50,328 nt of DNA from assembly GCA_007375675.1 (NCBI GenBank), contig VMEU01000005.1:1-50328 (forward strand), in the 5' to 3' direction. The first letter of the stretch is position 1, and every line of letters begins with the position of its first letter. Source of the stretch: Parcubacteria group bacterium Greene0416_39 (lineage in GTDB: Bacteria; Patescibacteriota; Minisyncoccia; Minisyncoccales; UBA10102). A model generated the notes under the pieces. The model was not told the origin of the DNA. It worked only from the letters and a program-made list of their open reading frames with translations, and did not search any database. Shown in pieces: positions 7,522 to 16,180 of this stretch. The position numbers and the translations under genes are program-made.

Positions 7522-8829
7522 TTACAGGCGTAATAGTTTCTCAAACTGCTTTTTCTCTTTTCCGCCTGCGGCGGATCCGCCTCTGGAGGAAAAGGGCCCA
7601 ACAAGTACAAGATTGAGTCTGTTATTCACAAAAAGCTCTTGGGCAACTCTCTTAATATCACTCGCCCTTACGCTCTTTATCTTATCATATACTTGGGCTG
7701 GCGTTAAAACCCGGTGCTCCAGAAGCTCCTGGATACCATAAAAGGATGCTTTCTCATCTGAAGCTTCAAGATTTAGAGCCATTTGCCCTTTGATATGCTC
7801 CTTTGCTTTCTTCAGTTCTTTGACAGGAACTGGGAAGCGAACAATCTTTTTGTACTCGTGCAAAATGGTTCTTATCGCCTTCTCTGCGTTGCTCATCGTG
7901 ACGCCTGCCCTTGTAAGGAGGAATCCTGAATCCGGATCTTCTTCATTCGTCATCCCAACATCATAGGCAAGACCAAGTTTGTCTCGCACCTCAATAAAAA
8001 GACGCGAGCTCATCATCCCCCCTAGGATGGTTGCAAGAAGTCCTTGGGTAAATCTAGCAGGATGGAACATGTTGTATGCCCTTACTCCAAGCGCAATTCG
8101 CGCTTGGTCTATTCCCCGCCATTCGAGAAGAATCTCTGGTTTTTTTTGGGATTCGTACACAGGTTTTCTGTCTTTGAACATTTCTTGTGAAGTCTTGCTG
8201 AAAAGCGAAGCTGCGCGTTTTTGCGTATCTTCCTCATCAATATTCCCTGCAACGCATACCACGGTTCTTGATGCTATGTACTGACGTTTCATGTAAGAAA
8301 TCATATCTTGCCTCGTGAGGTTCAAAACGGTTTCTTTGGATCCTGCAACATTCCACCCTGCGGGCTGATCTCCGTAGAGCACTTCCCTCCAAAGGATTTC
8401 GGCTTTGCGCATGGGGTTGTCGTTGTAGATATTGATCTCTTCTATGACAGCTCCCTTTTCTTTTGCAATTTCTTTTGCCGGGAATATGGAGTTGAAAAAG
8501 ATATCTGAAACAAAATCAAGGGCGAGCGGCAAATCGTCGTATTCCACCTTGATCCAGTACCCAGTGAGTTCTTCGCTGGTGAACGCATTAAATGTTCCGC
8601 CTACCGCATCAATTGGTTCTGCGATTTCCAGGGTGCTCGGCCGCTTTTTGGTGCCTTTGAAAAACATGTGTTCCAAGAAATGCGAGATGCCGTTTTGCTC
8701 TTTGGTCTCGTACTTAGATCCTGTTTGCACCAATACCAAAACCGTCGCCGCCCCGGTTTCTTTTTGCGGAACAGTGACAATTCGAAGTCCCGAGGGAAGC
8801 GTAATCTTTTTAGGATTGAAGTCTGTCAT
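7522..8829 (-). CDS. M16-family zinc peptidase (mitochondrial processing peptidase-like)
   Basis: This 435-aa protein has the two-half M16B fold. The inverted zinc motif HFLEH (~50-54) carries the catalytic Glu, and the distal Glu ligand is in GAVIEEINIYNDNP (~125-140). The second half starts near 205 (DQARIALGVRAYNMFHP) with SSRLFIEVRDKLGLAYDV, the substrate-clamping region. M16 enzymes degrade or process unfolded or signal peptides in the cytosol or at the membrane; the target is unknown. The ATG at 8829 gives MTDFNPKKI; it overlaps the 3' end of glyS by 20 nt. An upstream TTG (8844) is less likely. The C-terminal end contains a Gly/Ala insert encoded by a GC-rich palindrome (7561-7590) after LVGPFSS. 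Confidence 0.92.
   Translation of the reverse strand: MTDFNPKKITLPSGLRIVTVPQKETGAATVLVLVQTGSKYETKEQNGISHFLEHMFFKGTKKRPSTLEIAEPIDAVGGTFNAFTSEELTGYWIKVEYDDLPLALDFVSDIFFNSIFPAKEIAKEKGAVIEEINIYNDNPMRKAEILWREVLYGDQPAGWNVAGSKETVLNLTRQDMISYMKRQYIASRTVVCVAGNIDEEDTQKRAASLFSKTSQEMFKDRKPVYESQKKPEILLEWRGIDQARIALGVRAYNMFHPARFTQGLLATILGGMMSSRLFIEVRDKLGLAYDVGMTNEEDPDSGFLLTRAGVTMSNAEKAIRTILHEYKKIVRFPVPVKELKKAKEHIKGQMALNLEASDEKASFYGIQELLEHRVLTPAQVYDKIKSVRASDIKRVAQELFVNNRLNLVLVGPFSSRGGSAAGGKEKKQFEKLLRL
7561..7590. repeat. GC-rich palindrome near the 3' end of the M16 gene
   Basis: TCCGCCTGCGGCGGATCCGCCT (7561-7582) contains TCCGCC-tgc-GGCGGA plus a further arm. In frame it encodes a short Gly/Ser/Ala-rich insert after the conserved LVGP end of the domain. 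It belongs to the set of in-frame palindromes described under findings. Confidence 0.5.
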
Positions 8830-10210
8830 GGATTGCTGACGCAAGATCTTTTATCTTACTGCGTTCTTGCTTCATGGTATCGCGGTCGCGTAACGTGACT
8901 TTCTTGTCCTCTAAGCTCTCGAAGTCAACCGTAACAACCAGAGGAGTGCCGATTTCGTCCTGCCTGCGGTAACGTTTGCCAATGCTTTGGGTTTCGTCGT
9001 ATTCACAGACAAACTCTTTTGATAATGTTTCAAAAATATCTTTTGCAACTTTGCTTAACTCGGGTTTTTTGGAAAGCGGGAGAACCGCAACTTTCACTGG
9101 GGCCAACCACTTAGGAAATTTCATCACGACTCGGGTTGCGCTCTCGCCCTCCTCCTTCGGCTCGCCCTTTCGGGCGGCGGCTGTGGGGGCTTGTTCTTCA
9201 TGGTAGGCCTCCAGCATCGCCACCAATACCGAGCGATCCACCCCCCATGTAGGTTCAATGACATGAGGAAGGAATTTTTCATTCGTCTCAGTATCGGTAT
9301 ATCTCATGTCTTGTCCGCTTGCTTCCATGTGATTCTTCAAGTCAAAATCTCCCCGATACGCCAAGCCGTACAGTTCTTTTTGCCCAAACGGATATTCGTA
9401 CTCAATATCTACTGTTCTTTTTGAGTAATGGGCCCTTTCACCGTCTGGAATATCAACATAATGAAGTTTCTTGTCTGAAACACCGAGATGCTTAAGCCAC
9501 TGCTTCATTTGTCCCAGCCAGTGCTCAAAATACTTCTCCCATTGAGCTTCTGGGATAAAGTATTCTATTTCCATTTGTTCAAACTCCCGGGTGCGGAAAA
9601 TAAAATTCCCCGGAGTGATTTCGTTGCGGAACGCTTTCCCTTGCTGAGCTATACCAAAAGGAAGTTTGGGGTGATTAGTATCAAGGATATTCTTGAAATT
9701 CACAAACATTGCTTGAGCTGTTTCTGGACGGAAATATACTATATTGGAGGCATCTTCAGTTGGGCCCAGAAATGTCTTGAGCATGAGATTGAACTGCTTG
9801 GATTCTGATAACTTTAGTTCTCCGCCGCATGGCCCATTCTTGAAAATACCTGGGCATTTTACTCTGCCATCTACTTGGGATTCATCCAAAGCATCGGCTC
9901 GAAAACGGTTATGACATTTTTTGCATTCCACAAGCGGATCGGAAAAATTCTTCAGATGCCCGCTCGCTCCCCATACCTCGGGGTTCATCAACAAAGCTGC
10001 ATCGATGCCTACGATATCGGCACGAGAATGCACAAAACGCTTCCACCACTCCTGCTTGATGTTGTTTTTTAGCTCTACTCCAAGAGGGCCGTAATCCCAC
10101 GAATTGGCAAGACCGCCGTAGATTTCAGACCCTGGGAAGATAAATCCCCTCCGTTTTGCGAGAGAAACAATTTTCTGCATTAAGTCTTCCATATCGCTCA
10201 TTGTAGCCAT
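8810..10210 (-). CDS. glyS: Glycyl-tRNA synthetase, alpha2 type
   Basis: This 466-aa class II synthetase is of the single-chain archaeal/eukaryotic/Gram-positive type. The sequence shows RRGFIFPGSEIYGGLANSWDYGPLG at the N-terminus and ECKKCHNRF plus a later Cys pair (zinc-ribbon insert). Motif 2 is FRNEITPGNFIFRTREFEQMEIEYF (~205-230), motif 3 is EPTWGVDRSVLVAMLEAY (~315-332), and the anticodon-binding domain is C-terminal (PVKVAVLPL...). The start is ATG at 10210, 8 nt after the stop of the DUF11 gene; longer in-frame extension upstream overlaps that gene and is not homologous. Between motif 3 and the anticodon domain is a palindrome-coded insert (TAAARKGEPKEEGESATR, about 9140-9190). Function is certain. 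Confidence 0.97.
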   Translation of the reverse strand: MATMSDMEDLMQKIVSLAKRRGFIFPGSEIYGGLANSWDYGPLGVELKNNIKQEWWKRFVHSRADIVGIDAALLMNPEVWGASGHLKNFSDPLVECKKCHNRFRADALDESQVDGRVKCPGIFKNGPCGGELKLSESKQFNLMLKTFLGPTEDASNIVYFRPETAQAMFVNFKNILDTNHPKLPFGIAQQGKAFRNEITPGNFIFRTREFEQMEIEYFIPEAQWEKYFEHWLGQMKQWLKHLGVSDKKLHYVDIPDGERAHYSKRTVDIEYEYPFGQKELYGLAYRGDFDLKNHMEASGQDMRYTDTETNEKFLPHVIEPTWGVDRSVLVAMLEAYHEEQAPTAAARKGEPKEEGESATRVVMKFPKWLAPVKVAVLPLSKKPELSKVAKDIFETLSKEFVCEYDETQSIGKRYRRQDEIGTPLVVTVDFESLEDKKVTLRDRDTMKQERSKIKDLASAIHDRLQS

Positions 10211-10218
10211 TTTCTTGC

Positions 10219-11856
10219 CTACTGTACAACGCCTTTGCCTTGAGAAGCAGGGTCGTCGGGAAGCGTTGTATCGAGAGGAACGTCGGAAGACGAGAGAGAC
10301 TGCAGGGTCCACGTGTCGTCTCCTGTGATACGCGCTTCTCCAAGAATTTGAGGAGTTGTTCCGCGCTGGGAAGAATTCGGGATGAATGCAACCTGGAATG
10401 CGATTGAAACAGCAGGACTTGAAATACCGGCGCCAGCTGCGAGATCTCCCGCGCTCCAGACAATTTCTCTTGATTGGGAATCAAAGGTCAAGGAAGCGTT
10501 CTCTGGAAACAACTTTCCGGTAAGCTCAACTCCCTGGGGCAAGGTTGCTCTTACTTTTACATTTTTCACTTCGTTTGAACTATTCTCTGTTTTCCAGATA
10601 ACAGTATAGGTAGTCTTATTGCCAACACCCAGGGGAAGAGGCCCTGAATTTCCAAACACTTCGTCCTGGAAATATGCTGCTTGATGAATGAGAAGATTTG
10701 AGCTCACTTTCACCTCAAACTCTGCGCGAGCTTCAGATAGGAGAACCTTGTCGCGCACCATAAGATTCTTGCCCTGAACGCTTTGAAGGGTCACCCAGAA
10801 TTCTGCCTTTCCTTCTTCCCCTTGGCCCAACAACCTAAGCTTGGCCACGTCCCGCGCCTCCCATACCACGGAATTATCTCCTTTCTGGAATTTACCGTTG
10901 TCTGTTCTCACGGTGGAAACGTCAAACGACTTTCCTTCAAGACCAACAATAAGAAACAGATTCTCAAGGTCTTTCTCGCTCACGTTGCGGAAAAAAATTT
11001 CGTAATGCAAAGTATCTCCTGGAGACACGCTTTGAGAACCGTTCCCATTAATGAACTGGGAAATCCGAATTTCGGGCTTGGTAATCTCAATCCCTTTCAC
11101 AACCTCTTTTAAGAGCGTGAACTTTCCGTCTTTCCATGTGCCAATGGTTGCCCTTAGAGTCTTTAATTCCTGAAGTTCGCCTGCCAGTGTCCCCTTGACT
11201 GAAATTCTTCCTCCTTGAGTCTTGTTGAGAAGCGGAACGCGCCACTCGTTGTCTCCCAAAGAAGCGGGGATTGCCTCGCTAAACTCAAATCCTTGAGGGT
11301 ATTCAATTTCAATCTTTAAATCTGACAAAGGATAGTCAGAATTGGAAAAGTAGTTCAGCGCAAAGGTGAATTGTTGGCTAGCCTCAATGCGAGAAGGAAC
11401 GTCAAGGTCAAAGCTCAAAGGCACCAAGGAAATGATTGTTGTGGAGAAGGTTTCTGCTTCGTATCTCGCGTTAAGGTTTCTTGGCTTGTAAGAAAGCATT
11501 GCTTTTGCTTCCTTGATATCTCCCTCTGCCCCAAACAACCGAGCCTTGAACGCGAGGGAATCTTCTTGCCCGGGGTAAATGTCTTCAAGCTGTTTTGTTG
11601 CGCGGAGGAGAGCGCCTTGTGAAGGCAAAGAGTTTTCAGGGTATTCAAAAATCACAATGGCATTCTCCAAAGCAACGTCTCCGTTGTTCTTCCATTTCAC
11701 AATATAGGTTATCTCCTGGCCCATCACGGCTTTGTCTGGAGCCAATAACTCAAGTTTCAAATCCTCTTTTGAGGTGCTGTTCCTCTGCCAAAGCAAAAAT
11801 CCTCCGGCCACAAAAAGGAGACCTACTCCGAGAATAACAAGCCAAAGGTTTTTCAT
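10219..11856 (-). CDS. Membrane-anchored surface protein with DUF11/CARDB-like repeats
   Basis: This 545-aa protein has a single N-terminal membrane segment (LWLVILGVGLLFVAGGFLLW, residues 4-23) acting as signal anchor, with the rest outside the cell. At least three immunoglobulin-like repeats of ~120-150 aa follow. Each starts with a phrase such as APDKAVMGQEITYIVKWKNNGD, VPSRIEASQQFTFALNYFSN, SPGDTLHYEIFFRNVSE or LGVGNKTTYTVIWKTENSS, typical of DUF11/conserved-repeat and CARDB modules. Such proteins are cell-envelope or adhesion components, and in ultrasmall episymbionts could sit at the host interface (inference). The start ATG at 11856 lies inside a CCCGTTAGAAA repeat arm. It heads the glyS-M16-AI-2E-rsmI-metG run. 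Confidence 0.8.
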   Translation of the reverse strand: MKNLWLVILGVGLLFVAGGFLLWQRNSTSKEDLKLELLAPDKAVMGQEITYIVKWKNNGDVALENAIVIFEYPENSLPSQGALLRATKQLEDIYPGQEDSLAFKARLFGAEGDIKEAKAMLSYKPRNLNARYEAETFSTTIISLVPLSFDLDVPSRIEASQQFTFALNYFSNSDYPLSDLKIEIEYPQGFEFSEAIPASLGDNEWRVPLLNKTQGGRISVKGTLAGELQELKTLRATIGTWKDGKFTLLKEVVKGIEITKPEIRISQFINGNGSQSVSPGDTLHYEIFFRNVSEKDLENLFLIVGLEGKSFDVSTVRTDNGKFQKGDNSVVWEARDVAKLRLLGQGEEGKAEFWVTLQSVQGKNLMVRDKVLLSEARAEFEVKVSSNLLIHQAAYFQDEVFGNSGPLPLGVGNKTTYTVIWKTENSSNEVKNVKVRATLPQGVELTGKLFPENASLTFDSQSREIVWSAGDLAAGAGISSPAVSIAFQVAFIPNSSQRGTTPQILGEARITGDDTWTLQSLSSSDVPLDTTLPDDPASQGKGVVQ

Positions 11857-11937
11857 CCCGTTAGAAACTTCTTTTGTTACTGTTAGTATTCCATCCCCTT
11901 AGAAAGTGCCATGTACGTTGATAATTTCTAACGGGAT
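11855..11937. repeat. Inverted ATCCCGTTAGAAA repeats between recO and the DUF11 gene
   Basis: ATCCCGTTAGAAA (11855-11867) and its exact reverse complement TTTCTAACGGGAT (11925-11937) are 57 nt apart. A third copy with one mismatch, ATCCCCTTAGAAA, is at 11893-11905. A related arm (ATCCCGTTAGAGA, 18013-18025) precedes smpB. The arms resemble the palindromes flanking the REP-associated transposase at 49.1-49.9 kb. No gene fits in this 93-nt gap. Confidence 0.65.
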
Positions 11938-11949
11938 TCATGCTAAACA

Positions 11950-12570
11950 TTATTGTACCTCTTTTATGACAGAAAGATAATGAGATCTGGCAGCTTCGTA
12001 CAAGGCCTTGCTCGTGCCTTTTTCTATCTGTAAGGTATACAGGACAGAAGTGTTTTTCGCAAGAAAGCTCTGCAGAATCTCGCGAAGCTCAAAGGGATAC
12101 GAGGCAAGGTTTGGCCTCCATCCTAAGTGTGAGAAAAGATTCCAAAAAAAATAGTAGTAGAGAAGCTTACAAGAGGCCGCGGGAAACTGCAAGTTACCCA
12201 AGGTAGAAAAAGATTCCAGAAGAAGAAGCCATGCAGCTTCATCGCGCTCTTCTTTTGAGGTTGTCTCGTCTAAGGTTTCTGCCATTCTGGTTGCCACTCG
12301 AAGTTTTTGCAAGTTTTTGCGTATATTGTGATACCGCTCTTTGAAAGAAGAGTCTGTAAGCGTCTTTCTGCTCTTGCCATTGATAAACTCAATTTCAGAC
12401 CAGCACAACTTCTCTAATCCTCCCCGTAATTTGGAAGTGATTTTGCGTTCAGATATTGCCCAGACCTCAAGCTTGCCAAAGTCCTTGGTGTATATGGTAA
12501 AACTACGGTCTGCCTCGCCTCGATCCCTTGTTGCAAGTACAATCCCTTCTGTTCTGTAATGCACTGCCAT
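11950..12570 (-). CDS. recO: DNA repair protein RecO
   Basis: RecO loads RecA with RecR onto SSB-coated gaps. The 206-aa protein begins with the N-terminal OB fold (YRTEGIVLATRDRGEADRSFTIYTKDFGKLEVWA, residues 5-38). The helical domain follows, including CKLLYYYFFWNLFSHLGWRPNL (~133-155). Most RecO proteins then have a Cys-containing segment (CxxC near residue 150-180) before the last helices. Here RPNL passes straight to ASYPFELREILQSFL, so that region is absent; zinc is not universal in the family, so this may be natural. The start is ATG at 12570, 4 nt after the ileS stop, so ileS and recO are one transcription unit. Confidence 0.88.
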   Translation of the reverse strand: MAVHYRTEGIVLATRDRGEADRSFTIYTKDFGKLEVWAISERKITSKLRGGLEKLCWSEIEFINGKSRKTLTDSSFKERYHNIRKNLQKLRVATRMAETLDETTSKEERDEAAWLLLLESFSTLGNLQFPAASCKLLYYYFFWNLFSHLGWRPNLASYPFELREILQSFLAKNTSVLYTLQIEKGTSKALYEAARSHYLSVIKEVQ

Positions 12571-12574
12571 AAGG

Positions 12575-15499
12575 TTAGGTTTTAATTACGAGATGCAGAG
12601 ACAGGTTTTCTATCATAACGTCTTTCTCTTTATTAAATTTCGCGGGGCGTTTTCCTGTGGCTAAAACAAGTGCCCCAATTTTTTGAATTTGGTTTTGATG
12701 TTTTCGAATGATTGTTTTCAGCTGCTCATCCCCTTCATAGTACAATGTTGCCTTTTGCCCTGGTTTATATCCGGCTTCCTTGCGTAGACCTTGAATGGTA
12801 CGCACAATCTCCCGAACCATTCCTTCTTCTTTCAGCTCTGGAGTAATGAGAGTATCTAACTCAACCTCTGTTTTTAAACCTTTATCAAAGATAACTTGTT
12901 TTACGTTTACCTCGTCTTTGATTAAATTGAGAAGTTCGTTTCGGATTTCGGACTTCGCCCCATCATTCGATGGGGCGCCCTGTCGAATGACGGGGCGGAT
13001 TTTCAGTGAGGCTAAGGGTTGCCTCACTTTTATTCCCGATTTTGCCCGTTCTGCAAGGGCTTTGGCAACAATAATGCGAACTTCAGTCATTTGTGTTTCA
13101 AGCTTCTCGTCGCGGAGGGACTTGCCCTGAGCGAGGCCGCGTTTAGCGGCTGATGGGAAGGGCCAATCCTGCCAATGCACGCTCTCTTTATGTCCAATCC
13201 CTTGAAAAATGTGTTCTGCCAAAAACGGAATAAAGGGTGCTGCCAACTTGCATACTTCAGAAAGCACGAAACCAAGAACGCCGCATGCGTCTTTCGCTCT
13301 TTGCCTTGACCTGCGTATATACCAAAGAGAAAGGTCATTCACGACAAAATCTTGAATTGCTCTTCCAGCGCCAGTTATATCGTACGAGTCAAGTTTATCT
13401 GTCACATCTTTGGTTGTTCCGTTCAGTCGCGACAATATCCATTTGTCAAGAACATGTTTGGTATTTAGTATTTGGTATTTAGTATTTAGTTTCACTGCAT
13501 AGGTTTTGTAAAAAACAAAGCAGTTCCATAAAGTGAGTAGGAAATTGCGGGTTGCGGCTTGAATGTCTTTTTCAGAAAAGAGCTTGGGGTCTCCAGGATT
13601 GTTTATGGTGTAGAAATACCACCGCACAGCGTCAATCCCATACTTGGTGATTATGTCCCACGGACTCACCGTATTCCCTTTTGACTTTGACATCTTTTCT
13701 CCTTTTTCATCAAGCACATGGCCAGTGGAAATAACATTTTTGTAGGACGCCCCAAATCCAAGCAGAGTGGAAACTGCAAGCAGGGTGTAAAACCACCCTC
13801 TCGTCTGGTCAATGCCTTCTACAATGTAGTCAGCAGGAAATTCCTTTGGTTTCTTTTCTCCCATCCAGTAGTTTTGGGCAAAGGGCATGGCGCCAGAATC
13901 GTACCACACGTCAACAACTTCTTTCACTCTCCGCATGACTCCTGTTTTGCATTGAACGCATGCAAACACAATGTCATCAACGTAGGGTCTATGAAGATCG
14001 ACCTCGCCCTTTTTATTGTGTGGCAATGCATGAGCTCTTTTTTCCAACTCCTGAACCGAACCTATAACCTCTATGTGATTGCACTTTTTGCACTCCCATA
14101 CAGGAAGAGGGGTGCCCCAGTAGCGCTCCCGTGAAAATGCCCAGTCTTTCACTTCTTTGAGCCATTCTCCCATTCTCCCTTCTTTCACGTGCGAGGGAAC
14201 CCAGTTTATGCTCCCGTTGTTGGCAATCAACTCCCGCTTCACCTTTTGCATGTTCACGAACCAGCTGTCTTTTGCGTAGTACAGCAAAGGCGTAGAGCAT
14301 CTCCAGCAAAACGGATACTCGTGAGAATATTTTTGAACGGCAAGAATGGTATTGTTTTCCTTGAGATACGCAAATATCTTCTCATCTGTTTCTTTGGCTT
14401 TTACTGGCAGCCCCGCGAGAAGTCCTGGCACTTCTTTGGTGAACATGCCCGTTTCTCCAACCGTATGGTGCTGAGGCAAACCTGCTTGTACCCCGAGATT
14501 GTAGTCATCCTCGCCATACATTACCGCAGTATGCACAACTCCTGTGCCGTTTGTTGTTGTCACAAAATCTGCGGTATAAATTTTATGCGATTTTTCGTTG
14601 CGGAGGGATTCTATTGGGAAAAGCTGCTCGTACGATAAACCAACCAGGTCTTTCCCAGAGATAGTGTCTAGTATTTCGTATGTAGCACCTAGTGTTTTTT
14701 CTACTAGATCTTTTGCCAAAATGTAGTTTTCGCTCTTTTCTTTGATACTTACTACTTGATACTTAATAGTTTCTCCTACGGCTAAAGCCACGTTGCCTGG
14801 CAAAGTCCAAGGTGTTGTGGTCCAAGATAAAATATAGGTTCTATCGTTTGTTACCCAGTTACCAATTTTCTGCCCCGGTTTCATGCGGAACTTTACGTAT
14901 ACAGAATCATTCTCAATAGTCTTGTACCCTTGCGCTAACTCATGGGAAGACAAGGGAGTCCCGCATCGTGTACAATAAGGCACTACCTTGTAACCCTTGT
15001 AGAGCAATCCTTTCTGCCACAATACTTTTATAATAAACCAAAGGGTTTCAAGGTATGAGGTTTGGTAGGTAATGTAGGGATGTTCCAGATCAATCCAAAA
15101 CCCCATGCGCTCTGTGAGATTTTCCCAATCTTGCTTATACTCCCACACAGACTTTTTGCATTCTGTATTGAACTTCTCAATGCCATATTGCTCAATGTCT
15201 TTTTTGGATTTTAAGCCAAGCTTTTTTTCAGTTTCAATTTCCACGGCCAAGCCGTGGGTATCCCACCCTGCTTTTCTCTCAACCAAAAAACCCCGCATAG
15301 TTTTGTACCTGCAGATGATGTCTTTAAAAGACCTGGAAAGTACGTGGTGAATGCCAGGCTTTCCATTCGCAGTAGGCGGCCCCTCATAAAACACAAAAGG
15401 AGGAGATTTCTTTCTCCTCTTAATGGACTTTTCAAACGCTTTTTGCTCTTTCCAGCGCTTTAGTATCTTCTCTTCCAGCTGCGGAAAATTTACATCCAT
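12575..15499 (-). CDS. ileS: Isoleucyl-tRNA synthetase
   Basis: This 974-aa class I enzyme belongs to the IleRS2-like group. The HIGH box is PGIHHVLSRSFKD (~46-58), followed by GWDTHGLAVEIE. The editing CP1 domain spans ~200-400 with the WTTTPWTLPGN motif, and KMSKSKGN is near 605-612. The anticodon domain has the LWYIRRSR motif. CxxC pairs in the CP1 (CTRCGTP) and near 480-530 (CKKCN, CVQCK) suggest bound zinc. The start is ATG at 15499; an upstream TTG (15535) would add 12 basic residues and is less likely. At least three in-frame repeat insertions occur: KYQILNTK-type (13457-13491), twin hairpins (12958-12997) and a GC-rich one (~13105-13155). Operon: ileS-recO. Confidence 0.97.
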   Translation of the reverse strand: MDVNFPQLEEKILKRWKEQKAFEKSIKRRKKSPPFVFYEGPPTANGKPGIHHVLSRSFKDIICRYKTMRGFLVERKAGWDTHGLAVEIETEKKLGLKSKKDIEQYGIEKFNTECKKSVWEYKQDWENLTERMGFWIDLEHPYITYQTSYLETLWFIIKVLWQKGLLYKGYKVVPYCTRCGTPLSSHELAQGYKTIENDSVYVKFRMKPGQKIGNWVTNDRTYILSWTTTPWTLPGNVALAVGETIKYQVVSIKEKSENYILAKDLVEKTLGATYEILDTISGKDLVGLSYEQLFPIESLRNEKSHKIYTADFVTTTNGTGVVHTAVMYGEDDYNLGVQAGLPQHHTVGETGMFTKEVPGLLAGLPVKAKETDEKIFAYLKENNTILAVQKYSHEYPFCWRCSTPLLYYAKDSWFVNMQKVKRELIANNGSINWVPSHVKEGRMGEWLKEVKDWAFSRERYWGTPLPVWECKKCNHIEVIGSVQELEKRAHALPHNKKGEVDLHRPYVDDIVFACVQCKTGVMRRVKEVVDVWYDSGAMPFAQNYWMGEKKPKEFPADYIVEGIDQTRGWFYTLLAVSTLLGFGASYKNVISTGHVLDEKGEKMSKSKGNTVSPWDIITKYGIDAVRWYFYTINNPGDPKLFSEKDIQAATRNFLLTLWNCFVFYKTYAVKLNTKYQILNTKHVLDKWILSRLNGTTKDVTDKLDSYDITGAGRAIQDFVVNDLSLWYIRRSRQRAKDACGVLGFVLSEVCKLAAPFIPFLAEHIFQGIGHKESVHWQDWPFPSAAKRGLAQGKSLRDEKLETQMTEVRIIVAKALAERAKSGIKVRQPLASLKIRPVIRQGAPSNDGAKSEIRNELLNLIKDEVNVKQVIFDKGLKTEVELDTLITPELKEEGMVREIVRTIQGLRKEAGYKPGQKATLYYEGDEQLKTIIRKHQNQIQKIGALVLATGKRPAKFNKEKDVMIENLSLHLVIKT
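12958..12997. repeat. Twin-hairpin palindrome inserted in frame in ileS
   Basis: Hairpin 1 is CGCCCCATC-attc-GATGGGGCG (12958-12979, perfect 9-bp stem). Hairpin 2 is CCCTGTC-gaat-GACGGGG (12980-12997, one mismatch). The core TCATTCGA of the first is the reverse complement of TCGAATGA in the second. It encodes RQGAPSNDGAKSEIR in a tRNA-contacting region. The same architecture recurs in polX at 20844-20886. Confidence 0.8.
13457..13491. repeat. AT-rich tandem repeat in ileS (KYQILNTK type)
   Basis: Tandem copies of TTTGGTA/TTTAGTA (7-8 nt units) encode LNTKYQILNTKH within IleRS. Equivalent repeats occur in argS (17741-17776) and uvrB (41513-41541). The frame is preserved each time. Confidence 0.75.
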
Positions 15500-15535
15500 A
15501 CAATATAAGTTAGCACCTCTTCTTCTTTTTTTCAA

Positions 15536-15566
15536 CGATAAAAAGGGCTACTTTAAAAGTAGCCCT
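15536..15566 (-). terminator. Terminator fused to the stop codon of the NlpC/P60 gene
   Basis: Minus strand: AGGGCTACTTT-TAAAGTAGCCCT (15566-15543) followed by TTTTTATCG. The hairpin contains the last codons (QGYF) and the TAA stop, so gene end and terminator coincide. Confidence 0.8.
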
Positions 15567-15996
15567 GCATATGAGGAAGACGGTAGACCCCGCGAAAACG
15601 GTTTTGATCTCCTATAAACGCGCCAATAGGTTCTTTCACTACGGTGCGTGCTCTAAACGAAGCGTGGAGCACGGTGCCATCCTCTACAACTAATCCAATA
15701 TGCCCTACTCCATTCCTTGCCCTTTCTGCATCATAAAAGTTGTAGACGCGCCCCTTGGTAAATACCCAATCTCCTTTTTGGGCGGTATGCAAAGATTCTA
15801 CCGGAATTCCGCAATACAGCTGTTCGCTCAAAAGATCGGGAACTGTAGTACCACACTGCCTATAAATCCACGCAATCAGGGTTTGGCAGTTTACAACATG
15901 CGGAGCTTCATCTATCTGAGCAACAAATTTGTATACTGCGCTCCCCACCAGATTTAATGCAAGAGATATGACCCTTTCACTTGTGTTTTTGTCCAC
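15553..15996 (-). CDS. NlpC/P60-type cysteine hydrolase
   Basis: This 147-aa protein is a stand-alone NlpC/P60-superfamily domain. The catalytic Cys is in VVNCQTLIAWIYR (~35-47) and the His in GVGHIGLVVEDGTVLHAS (~100-117), preceded by QKGDWVFT (the usual GDLVFF-like motif). Known members cut peptide bonds in peptidoglycan or act on other amides. There is no signal peptide, so either it is cytosolic or it is exported in another way. The start is GTG at 15996 because AAGGAGG (16008-16002) lies 5 nt upstream; the longer in-frame extension has no site. It is a single-gene cassette with its own terminator between ileS and argS. The substrate is unknown. Confidence 0.8.
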   Translation of the reverse strand: MDKNTSERVISLALNLVGSAVYKFVAQIDEAPHVVNCQTLIAWIYRQCGTTVPDLLSEQLYCGIPVESLHTAQKGDWVFTKGRVYNFYDAERARNGVGHIGLVVEDGTVLHASFRARTVVKEPIGAFIGDQNRFRGVYRLPHMQGYF

Positions 15997-16021
15997 GATG
16001 CCCTCCTTGCTTTCTTGAAAG

Positions 16022-16057
16022 AACAAACGAAAAACCTGTCCGAGTAGGGCAGGTTTT
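16022..16057 (-). terminator. Probable terminator of argS (bidirectional hairpin)
   Basis: AAAACCTGTCC-gagta-GGGCAGGTTTT (16031-16057) has oligo-T on both strands (minus TTTTTCGTTTG). It lies about 125 nt after the argS stop. The interval 16058-16180 shows no gene. Confidence 0.6.
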
Positions 16058-16180
16058 AAAATTACAAAAATGTAAAACCTATCCTCTCGTCAGGTTCATA
16101 CAGCATTCCAAACAAAGCTCGACCAGGTTTTCAATATATTTGTTAGCAACATGGCGGTTTCATCATACTATTATTTTCTA

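Noticed and set aside
8829-8844. TTG start for the M16 peptidase
   Set aside because: The ATG at 8829 gives a family-like N-terminus; the TTG adds five unrelated residues deeper in glyS.
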